Source: Amoeboaphelidium protococcarum
Lineage: Eukaryota > Aphelidiomycota > Aphelidea
DNA length: 64,000 nt
Assembly (NCBI GenBank): GCA_023515745.1
Contig: JALECJ010000256.1
Location: forward strand, 372,001-436,000
Reading direction: 5' to 3'
The notes beneath the pieces were generated by a model that was not told the DNA's origin, made no database searches, and worked only from the letters and a program-made list of their open reading frames with translations. A program made the translations under genes and the position numbers. Positions 12,888-25,255 of the stretch are shown here, piece by piece. Position 1 is the stretch's first letter, and every line of letters begins with the position of its first letter.

Positions 12888-14393
12888 TTAATTATCATAA
12901 GCTTCTGAAGATTGACTTTCATCTTCTTCAAAGAATTTTCTATTTACTCCCAACTTGACCACCATCAAGTTGAACTTCTCCTCCGCCAGCATGACATGAT
13001 CATCCAGAGTGAAAGCAAAGTCATTGCGGGGAACATTCTCAACACTGAATAATATCTTCAGCAATAGCAAATCAGTTAGATTAAGATTACCATTTGATAT
13101 TATCGACACCAATTTTTCGGCACATTTCTAGAACAATTCTGGCATTGATGTATCATTGCAGACAGTGAACATGTTCAATATTACATAACCAGGAGGGCAG
13201 CACTCCGAAGTTGAGTCTTGTACGCGTATATATACGTATTAGCCAGGTAGTACGCTAATTACCATAACACTTTACATGAAGTGTTATTCTTAAATCAATC
13301 CCTGATCTTCTTACGATAGACCAAAAACGAATACTGCACGATTCACAATCATTGTAGCAGTATCACCACGCTACTTCTATAACTCCTATACGATATATCT
13401 AGCCTGACACTCATAAATATTAGAGTCACCACCAGAATTAGTACCATCAATCTGAATTCTTACATTAGTCTGATTATCTTAACCATTCGATACTTCTAGT
13501 GATTAATAGCCGAGTATAAAGGTAGATCCATGGACAGCAGAGACGCGACAATAGGCCTGTGAAATTTCTGAAATACCGTAAAGTGGATACAAGAATGGGG
13601 ATTTCCCGTACTTTCCAATAGACTTGACGTACTTTGTGAATGCCGTCATGTAATACTACCAACTCAAGTCCACTGAAGATAGTTTACATGTCACAATATC
13701 CTTCAGCATCACATCAAAATTCACTGGTAAACGGAAACTATCAATATACTCACAGAAATTTTGATCATTATCACCTTGGTGTCGCATAATAGTGACATCC
13801 TCTTACTCTTACTACGTAGTATCTAGTTATTACTATTACTATTAATCAATTTTCTATCTAAGTGAGTCAATAGCCTTCATCAGGCGCCTCTTGTCCACCA
13901 GGGAGAACGTACTGTTATTAAACACGTCCTCCTTCGTCTATGGAACAGCAAGTAGGAGATTATTCTCTATATTCACATCATCACCATCAGTACTTAAAGA
14001 GTCATAGGGTAGATAGTAATGTCCTTTTACAACTTGGAATTCCAAGTACTCACCAACTCCAGTCTAAACTAGATTTTATATCAATTCCCCTTCCGCATAC
14101 AACGCTGAAGGAGCCACGTCTATATATATTTTCTACAGCTTAGAATTGAGATCCTCTAATTTCAATGTATCACAAGATGCATATTCAAAAGACACGTTCT
14201 TAATATTGCTATTAGTCTTTTATTGTTATTGACTCTTCAAAAGATAGTCAGCAGTCACGGTGCCTTACAACGCGCCATAAAATCCGTTCTGATCAATATG
14301 TAAAACTCTAACACCAGCTTTAGACAGTGCTGCAGATAAGATAGAGTTCTCAAGACTGGTTCCATTAATCAATACATCATACTATTAGTCCAT
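12888..14393 (-). CDS. MRS6: Rab escort protein (REP/Mrs6) of the GDI superfamily
   Basis: Single exon of 502 codons. It opens with a degenerate FAD-fold motif DVLINGTSLENSILSAALSKAGVRVLHIDQNGFYG, and later has VPTKEDVF...LVDKRRLMKAI and SPFLYPLYGISEISQAYCRVSAVHGSTFILGY, the conserved regions of REP/GDI proteins. REP presents newly made Rab GTPases to geranylgeranyl transferase II. The start MDQQYDVLINGTS..., the N-terminal NGTS loop and the low conservation after it fit REP rather than GDI. The length (501 aa) is shorter than yeast Mrs6 or human REP1. It has numerous in-frame UAR codons. A Rab prenylation factor next to a DENN Rab GEF may be coincidence. Confidence 0.82.
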
Positions 14394-14525
14394 ATTAATC
14401 AGGTATCAATCAAGATTTTTACAGGCCCTTTCAAGCTATGTATCTAAACTACAAACAAGTCAAAGATTACTAATAGAAAGGTGCGATAAAACGCGGTAAA
14501 AGTAATAAAGAAAACAGCATATTAT

Positions 14526-15008
14526 TCAATCAAATGACATGGTGGAATACTTTTTTGCCTGGTCACGAACCATCTGCTCATACTTTGGCCTATTCTACCG
14601 ATAGATCATTGATACTTCACCATTGGCAGGATCATCATTGTTTACTTCGTGCAACAGCTGCTAAATGCCAAGCAGGATCTGTTTAATAGTGATAGACGGT
14701 TTCCAACCTTTATCAGGATTAGTGATGGATAGGCACACTGTGCCCGACGGGAATATGTTTGGATGAAGTATCACTGGATTAAATTGACACTTTGGAGGAG
14801 CAGCTGGATAAGTGGCCGGAAATGTAAGTGTCAACATGTACGTGCCACCTTCCCACAGAGAGCCTTTTGGACCAGGAATTCCACAATCCCATATCATGAG
14901 GTTCAGTGTTCCATCAGCATTCTTCCTGGGCTTTGCAGAGAACCCAAATGGATGATCTTTTCTCCACAGCTTTCGTTCCTCTTACAGTCGTACCTATGTT
15001 ATGCTCAT
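14526..15008 (-). CDS. UBC9: SUMO-conjugating enzyme UBC9, copy 1
   Basis: E2 enzyme of 160 residues, single exon. The N-terminal helix [13 protein letters not shown] is the Ubc9-specific SUMO/E1-binding region. The catalytic block is [16 protein letters not shown] with the active-site Cys, followed by [17 protein letters not shown]. Both the HPN motif and Cys are intact, so it should be active. ATG at 15008 gives a short Ubc9-like leader (MSITQVRLQEERK). The second copy lies about 620 bp upstream on the same strand (15629-16114) and the two are clearly paralogous. The C-terminal tail is diverged and ends in a Ser-rich stretch. Confidence 0.95.
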
Positions 15009-15029
15009 ATTATATATAGAGTTGCACCA

Positions 15030-15251
15030 ATGATGATGACAGACGCCCAGACAGACGGAGATACGTTTCACAGTAAATTTGGCGACGCGTTTGTTTTAAG
15101 GAAATCTCTGTTCGCGAAAGAAGGAGAAAAGAAACGCGTAAGGGAAGTTAGTAATGCACCAGATTGGGCTAGAAAACGCTCAAACGCGGAACTAAATGAC
15201 GTTATAAGAAATTGTTTGAAACAACTGTAAATACACTTCCTGTTCACTTGA
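15030..15251 (+). CDS. Small ORF of uncertain status, divergent from UBC9 copy 1
   Basis: An open frame of 74 codons starts only 21 bp from the UBC9 ATG on the opposite strand. The product is charged (KEGEKKRVREVSNAPDWARKR in the middle), has no motif I recognise, and crosses one in-frame TAA near its end. Such close start codons leave no room for separate leaders, so this may be 5'-UTR sequence or part of a spliced transcript instead of a gene. Confidence 0.25.
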
Positions 15252-15628
15252 CTCTTTTGCCTTAAGCTTAATAGAATTAGTTCAATTTATATAACTGCAC
15301 GTAATCTGTAGGTGTTCTTCTAATGTGCACTTCGGAAATGCGAGTCAACATTCTGTGATATTATATGTACTACTTTCATTTGATAACTTGTGTGTTAGAA
15401 TTTATTAGTTAAAAAATCCGCTTAAGTTTAGTACATCGTTTTAGTCACTCTCAAAGGTTTCAACCAAGTTTTGACGACGCGCGTTTCACATCATAACTCT
15501 TCAGCATCGCGTAGCTTAGCATTTAAAAATAACACTTGGAAAGATGGGCTGATATACTTAGGTACTATACAAGCAATATAAAATATCATAAGAATGCAAA
15601 AATTACGTAATCATTACTACAATCAGTA
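15252..15628. other. Intergenic between the UBC9 copies
   Basis: About 375 bp upstream of UBC9 copy 1 and 3' of copy 2. It includes GACGACGCGCG near 15470. No open frame or RNA gene is visible. Confidence 0.45.
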
Positions 15629-16114
15629 TCATTCAATAACCTCTTTAAACTTCTGAGCTTGCTATTTAATGATCTATGCATACTCTGTCTTGTTCCTCAT
15701 ATATACATTGTTTGCCTTTATATTAGCAGGTGAATGAATGTTAACTTCATCCAACAGCTACTGAATACCAAGTAGAATTTGCTTGATAGTAATAGACGGT
15801 CTCCAGCCAGATCGCGGATCAATGATGCTTAAACAGATCATGCCCGATTCCCAGACATTGGGATGATAGATGGGAGGTGAGAATACACATTTGGGTGGCT
15901 CGGATGGATAATTCGCATTGAAATGTAATTTAACAGTGTACAGACCACCTTCCCATAGAGTGCCCTTTACACCTGGCACGGCGCAGTGCCAACTCATCAG
16001 ATCCAATGTGCCGTCAGACTTCTTCATTGGCTTTGCGATGAATCCAAATGGATGATCTTTTTTCCACAGCTTTCGCTCCTCGGTCAGTCTCATCACAGCC
16101 ATACCTTGTGTCAT
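15629..16114 (-). CDS. UBC9: SUMO-conjugating enzyme UBC9, copy 2
   Basis: E2 enzyme of 161 residues, single exon, starting [20 protein letters not shown] (an internal Met at residue 5 is an alternative start). The core [14 protein letters not shown] keeps the catalytic Cys and HPN motif; [17 protein letters not shown] follows. It is a close paralogue of the copy at 14526-15008, with the same KDHPFGF Ubc9 signature. Most eukaryotes outside plants have a single UBC9, so a tandem pair is notable. The strongest differences are in the loop before the active site and in the C-terminal helix, which could change substrate choice. Confidence 0.95.
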
Positions 16115-16322
16115 TTTCGCTATGTAGAATCCTATATAATTGCTTTTACTGACTGTTTCTAGCGATGTTTCGAACGGAGAGATTTATGAAGAAGGGAAAC
16201 CAAGTGAGGAACACTATGAATAAAATTGAAAAAGGAAAACGCGCTTGGTCGTTTGTGAAATCGTTTCTCAACTACTTTTATCACATATAAGATTCGCGAT
16301 TTATTTAAGCCTGAACAGAGAA

Positions 16323-16773
16323 ATGCCTTTATACGAGTTATTTTGTATCAGTCGGCATCAAGTGCCAGCGGTAAGACGGAATGACGCGTAGTTTCTTTAT
16401 AACATGAGATAATAACATTTCTTTTTTGTAGGAACATACCAAGAATTTGCTCAAGAAAGCCGGACTTTTGGTGTTGACTAATGGCGGCGTTGTTCGACGA
16501 TTCGAAAACTTTGGAAGTCATCAGCTAGCTTACGCTATGCGCAAGAATCACGAATGGTTCAACAAGGGAAGGTGAGTATATCTATTATTATGTGCATGAT
16601 TATAATTATATCTGTCTGTCTGTCTCTATTTCGTTTATTGTAGATAGTGGAGCATGTTATTTGATGCCAATCCTCAGGTGATTGCAAAGATAAATCAAGA
16701 GATGAAATTGGATCCTGTTGTGATAAGACATGGTATAAAAAAGATGGCGGAGAAATCTACAGAAGTATTATGA
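16323..16773 (+). CDS. MRPS6: Mitochondrial small-subunit ribosomal protein bS6m
   Basis: A 105-residue protein in three exons. It begins MPLYELFCISRH, the canonical S6 start, then has KAGLLVLTNGGVVRRFENFGSHQLAYAMRKNHEWFNKGRQWSM and ends with VIAKINQEMKLDPVVIRHGIKK. This is the mitochondrial S6 pattern, a component of the mitoribosomal small subunit platform. Introns are 16371-16431 (61 bp, containing GACGCGTAG) and 16572-16643 (72 bp, with a TGTC repeat). Splicing gives exactly 106 codons. The presence of bS6m shows the organism has a translating mitochondrial genome. Confidence 0.93.
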
Positions 16774-16855
16774 GAACATGCACTATATAGAATCATTTTA
16801 ATAAAATCGATTTCAGCGTGACGCGTAAATATATGCCATGGGACGGTCAACCAGA

Positions 16856-18364
<1,509 letters not shown>

Positions 18365-18551
18365 TTAAATAAAGACTGTCTTAACTTTGGGATGGCAAAG
18401 CCGTCAATTAATAACTGTATAAATTTTTAACTTTATGAATCATAGCTTTAATTTTAGCCTTATGTAGTGTCCAGCTAAAAAAAATCATATTACGCAGGCA
18501 CACCCGGGATGGTAGGAGGGAGTAATTTGAATATTATCATATCACTGATGG

Positions 18552-19298
18552 TCAAGCAAAAACAGACTTCTAGGACAACTTGACACCAACGCAAAAAGCA
18601 ATCTAGTCAGGCACACCGATACTGTGGTCAGGCACGGTAATAGTCTGTAAAAACGCGTCAAAATAAACCCATAGTGCATCGCTATCTCCAAAGTCTAAGA
18701 ACTTTCCAGCACCAGCTTCTACCTGAGTCTTGAAAGTGTAGAAATGATTTTTCTAAATAGGACACCCGCCGGCAACCAAGTCACAACCTGGCATGAGGAT
18801 CAATTCTTTATTTTCATTCGCACTACCAGCAGAAACTTTACTGGCAGATAAATATGACAGAGTACCAGATGTCAAAGCGCTATCGTTATCATCAGCAGAG
18901 CCTTCACCAACTTGGACCGATGCCACTGCACTCTTGAACACGGTCTTCTTCGATATTATCGTCCCTGGAATTTTGACCGGCTTCGTGTCGACCACAATAT
19001 CTGCTTTTAAATAGCCATAGACTGCTAACTGCAATAAAGCTGCGTGTTATGCGCTTTCATCTTCTTGAATCACAAAATACTTGTCTTGGCCAGACAGCAC
19101 AGACACTGATACGCCTTCGACATCAACAAGCAGATCTTTACGAGCAGCACCACCGCGCGGAAATCCAAAACGGCTTGGTGCGTTTGGTCCTATGCAGCCA
19201 TAATCTAAGTCCAATGGCTTAATTACGCGCCTATCCACAATAGTGTGAGCGAAATTAGCAGCAGAGAGCAGAGCAACTAAAATCAAGAATAATCTCAT
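18552..19298 (-). CDS. Secreted protein of unknown function
   Basis: Single exon of 249 codons with a classic signal peptide MRLFLILVALLSAANFAHT. The mature part begins with VDRRVIKPLDLDYGCIGPN and is rich in Gly, Ala, Ser and Val, with five or so Cys. It ends with three UAR-containing stretches before TGA. I recognise no family. The 3' third (PDHSIGVPDQIAFCVGVKL) is open only with UAR=Gln. It is divergent from the signal-peptide gene at 19603, with which it shares a 304-bp promoter region holding two CACGTG sites, so the two could be co-regulated. Confidence 0.7.
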
Positions 19299-19602
19299 AT
19301 TTGCGCGTAAAATATGGTTAAAACTTTTCTAAAATAAATTCCTCCCAGTGCAAGAAATATGTAGTGTTGTGCAAAGAAGAGAAAATGAAATTGTACTCAT
19401 CAAATGGTCAAATCGCTAGACTTGATTACTATCCTGATTGGGACTTTGTCGGACGGCGACAAATCAAAGGAGTAGGCCGCTTAAGCCGGACACACGTGTG
19501 AATCCCGTCGTGACACGTGGTGACACGCAAACAGACAAAACCGGCCTTTATATCGTGGACTCCTTATATTAATCTTTTCCAGCTAAAGACTTTCTAAGCA
19601 AA
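19299..19602. other. Shared divergent promoter region
   Basis: 304 bp between two divergently transcribed genes whose products both have signal peptides. It contains the CACGTG pair annotated separately and a TTATATTAATC AT-rich block about 35 bp before the + strand ATG. No coding frame is evident. Confidence 0.5.
19491..19519. promoter_or_regulatory. Paired CACGTG (E-box-like) sites
   Basis: CACACGTGTG, a perfect 10-bp palindrome, is at 19491-19500, and a second CACGTG is at 19514-19519, flanked by GTGACACGTGGTGACACG. The centre-to-centre spacing is about 21 bp, two helical turns. In fungi such sites bind Cbf1/Pho4-type bHLH factors; this link is an inference. Confidence 0.45.
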
Positions 19603-20721
19603 ATGAGTAAATTCTATGCAATCTTCTTTGCTTGGCTGCTACTGTGGCAAAATTGTTTGAATCCCACCATTGAAGCTGTGCGCTTTGGTAACATGAACTC
19701 CCAATTGAATGGCCTGTCTGCAGCTGCTGGTGGTGACTCTGGTAGTGATCAATTCGATCAATTGATAACTGGTATGACTGGTGGCGACCAAGGATTGCTC
19801 AAGACTTTGAAGTACTTTGCTGATATGACCTTAAAACAATCTGCATTCAGTCTGGACAATGCAATTAGAAGTATGGTAAAAATGGCGCCAAAATTCAAGA
19901 CTCATTCTCAATATGTCGTGAGCAAGTTGCAGTCTGGTCATGATGGCTCAAATTTGCCACGCATGTTGAAGGGTTTCCTGCAGCAGACGACAGGTGACGC
20001 GTCGCAGGCTGATCAGTTGATCGCCTTGATGAACGAGCAGCAAAGTAATCCTGAATAGAGCTCCGGCTAGATGATAAAGTTTTTGACTTAGAAGAGCTCT
20101 TTTGTCAGAGACTGCGTTGAAAAGAGCCCTGAATTGAAGTCCTTTCTGTAATCCAGCGGTCACCGTCGTCTATAGGGATTCACTTATTTATATGACTACC
20201 TGCTGCAAACTCCAGAAGTTTAGTAACGAAGACCGTATTCTTGGGAGGTTATCAGTGATGATGTTAGAAATTATTATTTGACTCATCCGTGGAAGTACCC
20301 GGATGTAAAGATCAAGATAATGTTCATTGTGAGCATGGTGCTGTTGGGTCTATATGTAGCCTCGATGGTTGTTACTTAGAAGTCAAAGAGCTGCGCAATT
20401 AGAATCTCAACTGTCGTGTTTCGCGTTCTGGTTGTCATTTACTGCTGGGCGTTTTTTGCTATTATGCTTGGGGTGACTTCAACTACATATACTGATAGAG
20501 GTGCATCTTTTTACCTATTCGGCGTCCTGTTAAATGTTTTCGTTGCATTTTTCTACGCAGTAATTGATGCGTCTATTTCTTTAAGTGCCTTTTACGAGTA
20601 ATCTAATCTGGTAACCGGAACAGCTTAAACTATTGTTGAACTAAGTCCCGAAGCCTAGTCTTGCAGTAGACACATAGAGATGGTACCTTAACAAGATATA
20701 GTAACTACGTAGGTTGATTGA
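19603..20721 (+). CDS. Secretory-pathway protein with C-terminal membrane segments, unknown
   Basis: Single exon of 373 codons. A signal peptide (KFYAIFFAWLLLWQNCLNPTIEA) is followed by about 180 residues of soluble, Ser/Gly/Gln-rich helical sequence. The C-terminal part has a YLTHPWKYPDVKIKIM segment and three hydrophobic helices (about residues 243-260, 271-295 and 301-330), then a short polar tail. Several UAR codons are needed to join the signal-peptide part to the membrane part. No family is recognised. It shares a promoter region with the secreted protein at 18552. Confidence 0.6.
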
Positions 20722-20991
20722 TAAAGTCATAAACAAATTAAAAAATAGAATTTTAGAATTGAGTCGGTAGAAGTTGTTAATTTGTCCGTTTCAATCTCCG
20801 CCAACTTTCCATTGGTCATTGGTCATTGATCCTTCATTCCTGATTCTTCTTCTTCTGGCTCAATAAGCGTCATCAGACTGTAAACTATTTGTTTTTTTCA
20901 ACTCTAACTTTATTTTGCATACACGTCTTCTTCCTGATATCCAATTGGCGTTTAATTTTGACTATTGGACGTGCTTTTGCAAAAGGTTGGC

Positions 20992-22815
20992 ATGTTCAAA
21001 TTTAGATAGTTTTCCCAATATGCTGATAGATTAGTATAAAAGAAACACATTTAATGGTCATTATACGGTGCTGCTGGCTTCGGCACCCTGCTGACATCAT
21101 TCCATTTCAAGAGTGTCTAATTGTAATAGTAGTCTGAGGTTTTGAATATTCTTCATCATGAGGAGTAGTAATAGTCAAAGTCTTTCAAGAAGATTTTGGA
21201 TTAATTCAATAATTAAGATCACTCAATTGCTTACTAGAGCAAAAGCTTGGGATAACTAATAACTTCCTATCTGGTATTTAAAGCTTGTTAGATTGAACTG
21301 CTGGTCAGTTCATCGTAAACTTTGCTCACTATGGCCAAGTCTGTGGGATTATCTTCATTGTCCAACTGGATTGTGAAGAGGACTTTCTTTGCCCAATTCT
21401 GTGGTGGAGAGAATGCTAGCGAAGTTGTCCCTGTAATGACAGCGTTAAAGTCGAATGGTATATCATCTATTCTGGATCTTTCCATGGAGTCTGACCTAAC
21501 AGAGGCTACAGATATGACTGTGTACCCGGATGGAAAGACTGCATCTGATTTGCGCGCTGAGCGTGTTGTTGAACTCATCAAGGAGTGTATTGATGCCGCG
21601 AGTAGTGTGAATTCTGATAATTTTGTCGCTATTAAAGTCACAGCCTTGGGCTCCACTAATTCTCTCCTTAATATATCTGGTGCTTTGAATTACATTTGGG
21701 ATGGTTTTAATTATCTGGATTCAGATCATGATGGTACAATAACTCGAAAATAGTTGGAATCATTAGTTTAATAATATCCTGGTTATGATCCTAAAATCAA
21801 TTCAGAATTCTTTATGAACAACTTTTTTGATCGTGATCTAGAGCAATTCTAATGGAATGATTTAATGCATGTAATCAATCTGGAAACGGTGCCTCGACTA
21901 TTTTATGGCGAGATACCTCTGGCTGAATGGTGTTTGAATCGACAGTCTTCATCATCGCCCAAGTTCAGAGTTAATGCCTCAGAATATGATTTGAAGGAGC
22001 TTCATAAGATCGAGAGCCGCTTAGATGAACTGTGTCGTTGGGCAGAGGAGAAGAACGTGAGGCTGATGATCGATGCTGAACAGAGTTACTTTTAATGTGC
22101 CATTGATTATCTGGCACTCAAAATGATGCGCAAGTACAATCATCCATTGAAAGAGAATGCTCGAGTTTATAACACGTATTAAATGTACTTGAAAGATGGC
22201 CTCAAGCGATTGATGAACGATCTAGCTCTTTCGGATATGGGTGATGATGGAGGTTTTCTATTTGCTGTAAAGCTCGTTAGAGGAGCGTATATGCAGAGTG
22301 AAGATTCGCGAGCCAGAGTGCTTAACCTCAAGTATCCCGTAAATGATTCTTAACAAGTAACAGATTAGTATTATGATTAGGCTGTTGAGTTGTTATTGAG
22401 AAAGAATATGCAAGATGCGAATGATAAGAGTAATACCATATAGAAGAGCGTCTCTTTAGTTGTTGCAAGTCACAATAGAATGTCAGTTTTGAAATGCTGT
22501 GCAATCATGGAAGAATTAGGTGTATAGAAAGACAAAGGCATCGTTTACTTTGGACAGCTGCTGGGGATGCACGATCATCTTTCTTACAGCCTTGCAGCTA
22601 ATGGATACCAAGTCGGTAAATATATTCCGTATGGTCCTATTGAGGATGTCATTCCCTACCTGATACGCCGAGCTCAGGAAAACAAGGCTGTATTTGGCAG
22701 TGTGTCAAACAAGTCCACAGGGTTGGGTGCTCAAGGCCTTGATGACATGTCACTCTTGTATGAGGCTATCTAGAATAGACTATTTTAATAGAAAGACGGT
22801 TAATTGAAGCAGTGA
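20992..22815 (+). CDS. PRODH: Proline dehydrogenase with EF-hand-like insertion
   Basis: Single exon of 608 codons; the first ATG after an in-frame TGA is at 20992. The product is the mitochondrial FAD enzyme that oxidises proline to pyrroline-5-carboxylate. Motifs include KVTALGS, RLMIDAEQSYFQ, FAVKLVRGAYM, VVASHN and the C-terminal YGPIEDVIPYLIRRAQEN with the substrate-gripping Arg pair. A segment around residues 243-290 reads as an EF-hand loop (DSDHDGTITRKQ) inside the barrel, as reported for some animal and protist PRODHs. Position 12 of that loop, normally Glu, is Gln encoded by TAG, so Ca2+ binding may be weak. Expected to act with P5C dehydrogenase in proline catabolism. Confidence 0.95.
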
Positions 22816-22964
22816 TTGTCAGCCGTAAACGTGTGCTGATTTCACCAAAGAGTGACAATAAAGATAATAGAATTGTCATTTACAGCTATCACATTATTAT
22901 TCTTCTCATATCAAAACATTTCATATTGCACACCAACATTTAAGTAGCTAATAAAATATGAGTA

Positions 22965-24202
22965 TCAATGGCCCAATTCAGCACTTCCCTTACTGCCAGT
23001 ATCTGAGCCATATCGACTCTCCATATCTTTCAGCGACTGCTCCTTCTTCATCAAATCTCTGCGACGAGCCTCAAGCTCATTCTACACCTTGGTCTCCATC
23101 TCCTTAAGGCGCTGACTCTCCTTTCTCAACAGCTCCTCTTTAATCAAGTGCTACTTGGCCAGTTCATCGCGCAGTTCCACATTATCCACATACTCCTTCG
23201 ACTGATCCCTGCTCAAGCTCTTCTCCTCACTAGACAATTTCAACGTACGATAAGTCTCATACAGAGAATCTTCCGTGATGTCTTTCAAATCCTGTAGATG
23301 AGAGTTCAGCACAGCGTAACGCAGCCTTCCAAAGTCACAGTGTTACGCATTGTCAGTCTCTGCAACTCCCCACTGATACTGACGACCTCTCACCTTCTTC
23401 CCATTAACTGAGTACGTTCCCTCAGAGCCAATGACAGTAAATGGCATCATGGCTTTCAACTCTTTATTGTCAGTTATGGTCTCCTCATCATCATTCTCTG
23501 GATCTGATGGAAAGTCGAAAACTGGAATCTTGTGATAATTAATGTCTTCCATGATACGGCGCTTGAAGGTGGCGATTTCCTCAGGGCTCAGAGTATCAGC
23601 TTTGGCAATCACTGGAATGATATTCACTCTTGGAGCTAGTCTCTTCATGAATTCGATATCAAATTATTTCAACGCATGACCAGTCGGAGCGATAAAGTAC
23701 AGCAGACAATGAACTCTATTATCCTAAAACTTTGGATTTCTCTTAATTCTAGTCTCTTCCAACAGCGCTTCGTCATACTGAGTTTCGATGTAATTGAGAC
23801 ATTGGATATAGCTGCTTTCATTCGATAATTTACATGCGAAATCAGGAGTATAAACTATAGTTAACGTTATTTTCACTCCCTCCTCATCCATCTCAATGTT
23901 GTATGGAGCCAGCCCAACCTCCTTCTCCTGCTGTGCAGACTCTGCATCAGGAACGTCTCTTGGCAAGATCAATTACTGCTCACACAGAGTATTGACAAAG
24001 GTTCCTTTTCCCAATCCAGCGGCACCTACAGTATCGTTACATCTATTGTAAATGCTACAGCACTTATGTATATTCAAAAAGCATACCTGCAATCATGACG
24101 GTGAAGTTGAGGCCCTTCTTGGCACCTTTTCTGCGCATTGCCGAAGACTACATAATTAAGAAGTTGATAATTGTAATTTCAAAAAAGCAAGTGTCCTACC
24201 AT
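22965..24202 (-). CDS. Septin with altered G1 and G3 motifs
   Basis: Septin of 374 residues in three exons (introns 24148-24199 and 24026-24086); 375 codons in frame. The septin-specific features are clear: polybasic RRKGAKKG before the G domain, NIIPVIAKADTLS (G4, AKAD), the septin unique element (VRGRQYQWGVAE...HCDFGRLRYAVLNSHLQDLKDIT) and a C-terminal coiled coil. The P-loop reads GAAGLGKGT instead of GxxGxGKS/T, and the G3 motif DTPG is YTPD, so GTP hydrolysis, and perhaps Mg2+ binding, is likely lost. Septins polymerise into filaments at division sites and membranes. The start codon is directly followed by the first intron. It resembles fungal and animal septins more than the divergent ciliate ones. 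Confidence 0.92.
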
Positions 24203-24976
24203 TTTATGTTTTAATACCAAGTAATGACTACACGGGCCACTATAACTGGGATAGATACTAATTATCGTTAAAAGACAATGGAACTAAAACAATAAATTGG
24301 GGAGCGAGAAACACTGAAAAAGAAAGTTTGTCAGATTTGACAGATTAAATTAAATGTGTGGTTTAGGAGGAGGGTGTTTTGTGCGCGCACATAATTATAT
24401 CCATTTATCATAGATTATTCTCAGTTAAAATTGAATAGTTTGCAATTGTTGATAGAGATAGAGTGCCGTAAATTGATAGATAGGAAGAAGTCCATCAAAG
24501 TATTTGACGTCAACTGTAACTATCTCTTCCGATGAGTTTTATTAAAAACATTTTGGAACGTCTTGTTCTGTCTCAATCACTAATCAGACAAGTCATACTT
24601 GGCAAATGTTGAATACCTCATGCTTATAAAGCCGGTCTAAGATAACTGCAGAGGTCAAACACGGTGTTGATCAACTATTGTTTTAAATCAAATGATTCAT
24701 CGTATTCTGTGATGTGATGATTGTTACTGAGGCAATAAAGCGCGTTGATGACTGTTGGCTGGTACGGTTCTTTTCATTTTATTTCCTTATGCCTCCCAAT
24801 GTACAAAAGTAATGGCTTATAGAATGATGTGAGCCAGAATAAGAGTAGAGGTTCTCGAGCCGCTATTGATGTCCAGTGCAACCTTGTCGCACGTAGTGGA
24901 CTTTATCGAGTCTTATAACAAGACTATCTCTTGTTTACAGGAGCAGCCATAAACTAATTATAACTCAAACTGCCTA
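24203..24976. other. Intergenic/low-coding region upstream of septin
   Basis: About 770 bp with no recognisable gene. Short open frames exist near 24790-24960, for example one containing SATLSHVVDFIESYNKTISC, just before the repeat at 24977. They could be the 5' exon of a small coiled-coil gene, but I could not join them with a convincing intron. Confidence 0.4.
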
Positions 24977-25148
24977 GAAGACTTCTAACGCAATGTGGGA
25001 GCTGAATTAAAAACTTGATTGCTAAAATCAGTCATCTTGAGGAAGAAGTCTCTCGTTTAAAGACAGAGGCTCAGGGTGCTCAGAGTCCTTCCTCTGAGGC
25101 AACTGGTAAAATGAGTACGGAATGAGAAAAATATAAGTTAAATATGCT
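24977..25148 (+). repeat. Degenerate direct repeat, copy 1 (coiled-coil 3' exon, frameshifted)
   Basis: About 170 bp sharing high similarity with 25256-25424: both have GTGGGAGCTGAATTAAAAACT, a coiled-coil coding block, CAGAGTCCTTCCTCTGAG and GAGAAAAATATAAGTTAAA after the TGA. This copy codes for KISHLEEEVSRLKTEAQ... but carries one extra T compared with copy 2, which breaks the frame from WELNQKL into the coil. It is either a decaying duplicate or contains a sequence error. Confidence 0.6.
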
Positions 25149-25255
25149 TATAGATTAGTTGTTATCTTGAGCATTTTGGGCAAGGTGATCTTGTGTTTGC
25201 GGCAACAGCTGAAAAGTATGCAAACTTTTGTTGAAATTAACTAAAAGAAGAATTG

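Noticed and set aside
16164-16320. Possible small gene upstream of bS6m (about 49 codons)
   Set aside because: It stops before the MPLYELF start and has no recognisable content; most likely leader sequence.
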